Shown: one piece after another, positions 63,999 through 64,000 of the stretch
Numbering within the stretch: the first letter of the stretch is position 1
How the letters are laid out: each line of letters opens with the position of its first letter
Assembly: GCF_012272825.1 (NCBI RefSeq)
Contig: NZ_JAAWWS010000131.1
Span: forward strand, 141,879 to 205,878
Direction: 5' to 3'
Length of the DNA: 64,000 nucleotides
Origin: Wenzhouxiangella sp. XN79A
GTDB lineage: Bacteria; Pseudomonadota; Gammaproteobacteria; Xanthomonadales; Wenzhouxiangellaceae
Made by a program: the position numbers and the translations under genes
The notes under the pieces: generated by a model
Databases searched by the model: none
What the model was told of the DNA's origin: nothing
What the model saw: the letters and a program-made list of their open reading frames with translations, nothing else

Positions 63999-64000
63999 AG

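Larger units (their letters stand above)
63144..64000. other. Non-coding, repeat-rich region at the right end
   Basis: About 850 bases without a credible gene. It contains two 175-base direct repeats (63261-63435, 63568-63743), an inverted repeat linking 63506-63590 to 63918-63998, and three hairpins at matching places. Open frames across it follow the repeats in all frames and have no RBS. Confidence 0.75.

Noticed and set aside
63245..64000. Chromosomal integron attC sites
   Set aside because: Repeat spacing and hairpins are suggestive, but the conserved GTTRRRY/RYYYAAC core sites are absent and no integrase is in the window.

Overview
The window is GC-rich, densely packed DNA from a gammaproteobacterium. 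Gene content and order (mfd-csiV, purB-roxA, hemA-prfA, TPR lipoprotein-lolB-tRNA-Gln-prs, sucA-sucB-lpdA, a cysN/cysC fusion) and the IPTL-CTERM and IFADGFE protein C-termini suggest a Lysobacterales/Xanthomonadales relative, possibly Wenzhouxiangella-like. That placement is an inference from content, not a phylogeny. There is no CRISPR array, rRNA operon, prophage or recognisable insertion sequence.

Layout. 0-14 kb: the start of rplY, radA, divergent pspF, then galU-cysD-cysNC-alr (sulfate activation plus UDP-glucose), a GhrA-like reductase, a secreted methyltransferase, a TrmB-like methyltransferase, tRNA-Lys, mazG and a phoQ-phoP-PepSY unit with a PhoP-box-like site at its promoter. 14-17.5 kb: a three-gene secreted operon encoding a dockerin-like protein, a small cohesin-like protein and a cohesin-like, Ig-rich protein with an IPTL-CTERM tail. 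17.7-19.2 kb: an amidinotransferase-fold enzyme and tadA. 19.5-26 kb: two GMC oxidoreductase/Tat-type lipoprotein pairs and a membrane-anchored TIM-barrel glycosidase-like protein. 26-31 kb: guaB and guaA, separated by an oppositely oriented secreted gene. 31-43 kb: a YfcC-family transporter, a GGGGA-rich repeat block, two paralogous secreted trypsin-like proteases, a third secreted protein sharing their C-terminus, and a lipoprotein. 43-57 kb: core genes prs, tRNA-Gln, lolB, a TPR lipoprotein, hemA, prfA, an SDR, mfd, csiV, purB and roxA. 57-63 kb: the 2-oxoglutarate dehydrogenase operon. 63.1-64 kb: non-coding, with two 175-base direct repeats and hairpins whose stems are kept while their sequence changes.

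How it works together. Most genes are housekeeping (translation, purine synthesis, TCA cycle, DNA repair, outer-membrane biogenesis). The accessory layer is mainly for export: surface-anchored cohesin/dockerin-like proteins, secreted proteases, periplasmic GMC enzymes and precursors that could feed sulfated surface glycans. The cohesin/dockerin-like operon and the structured repeat array at the right end are the two items least explained by known annotation.
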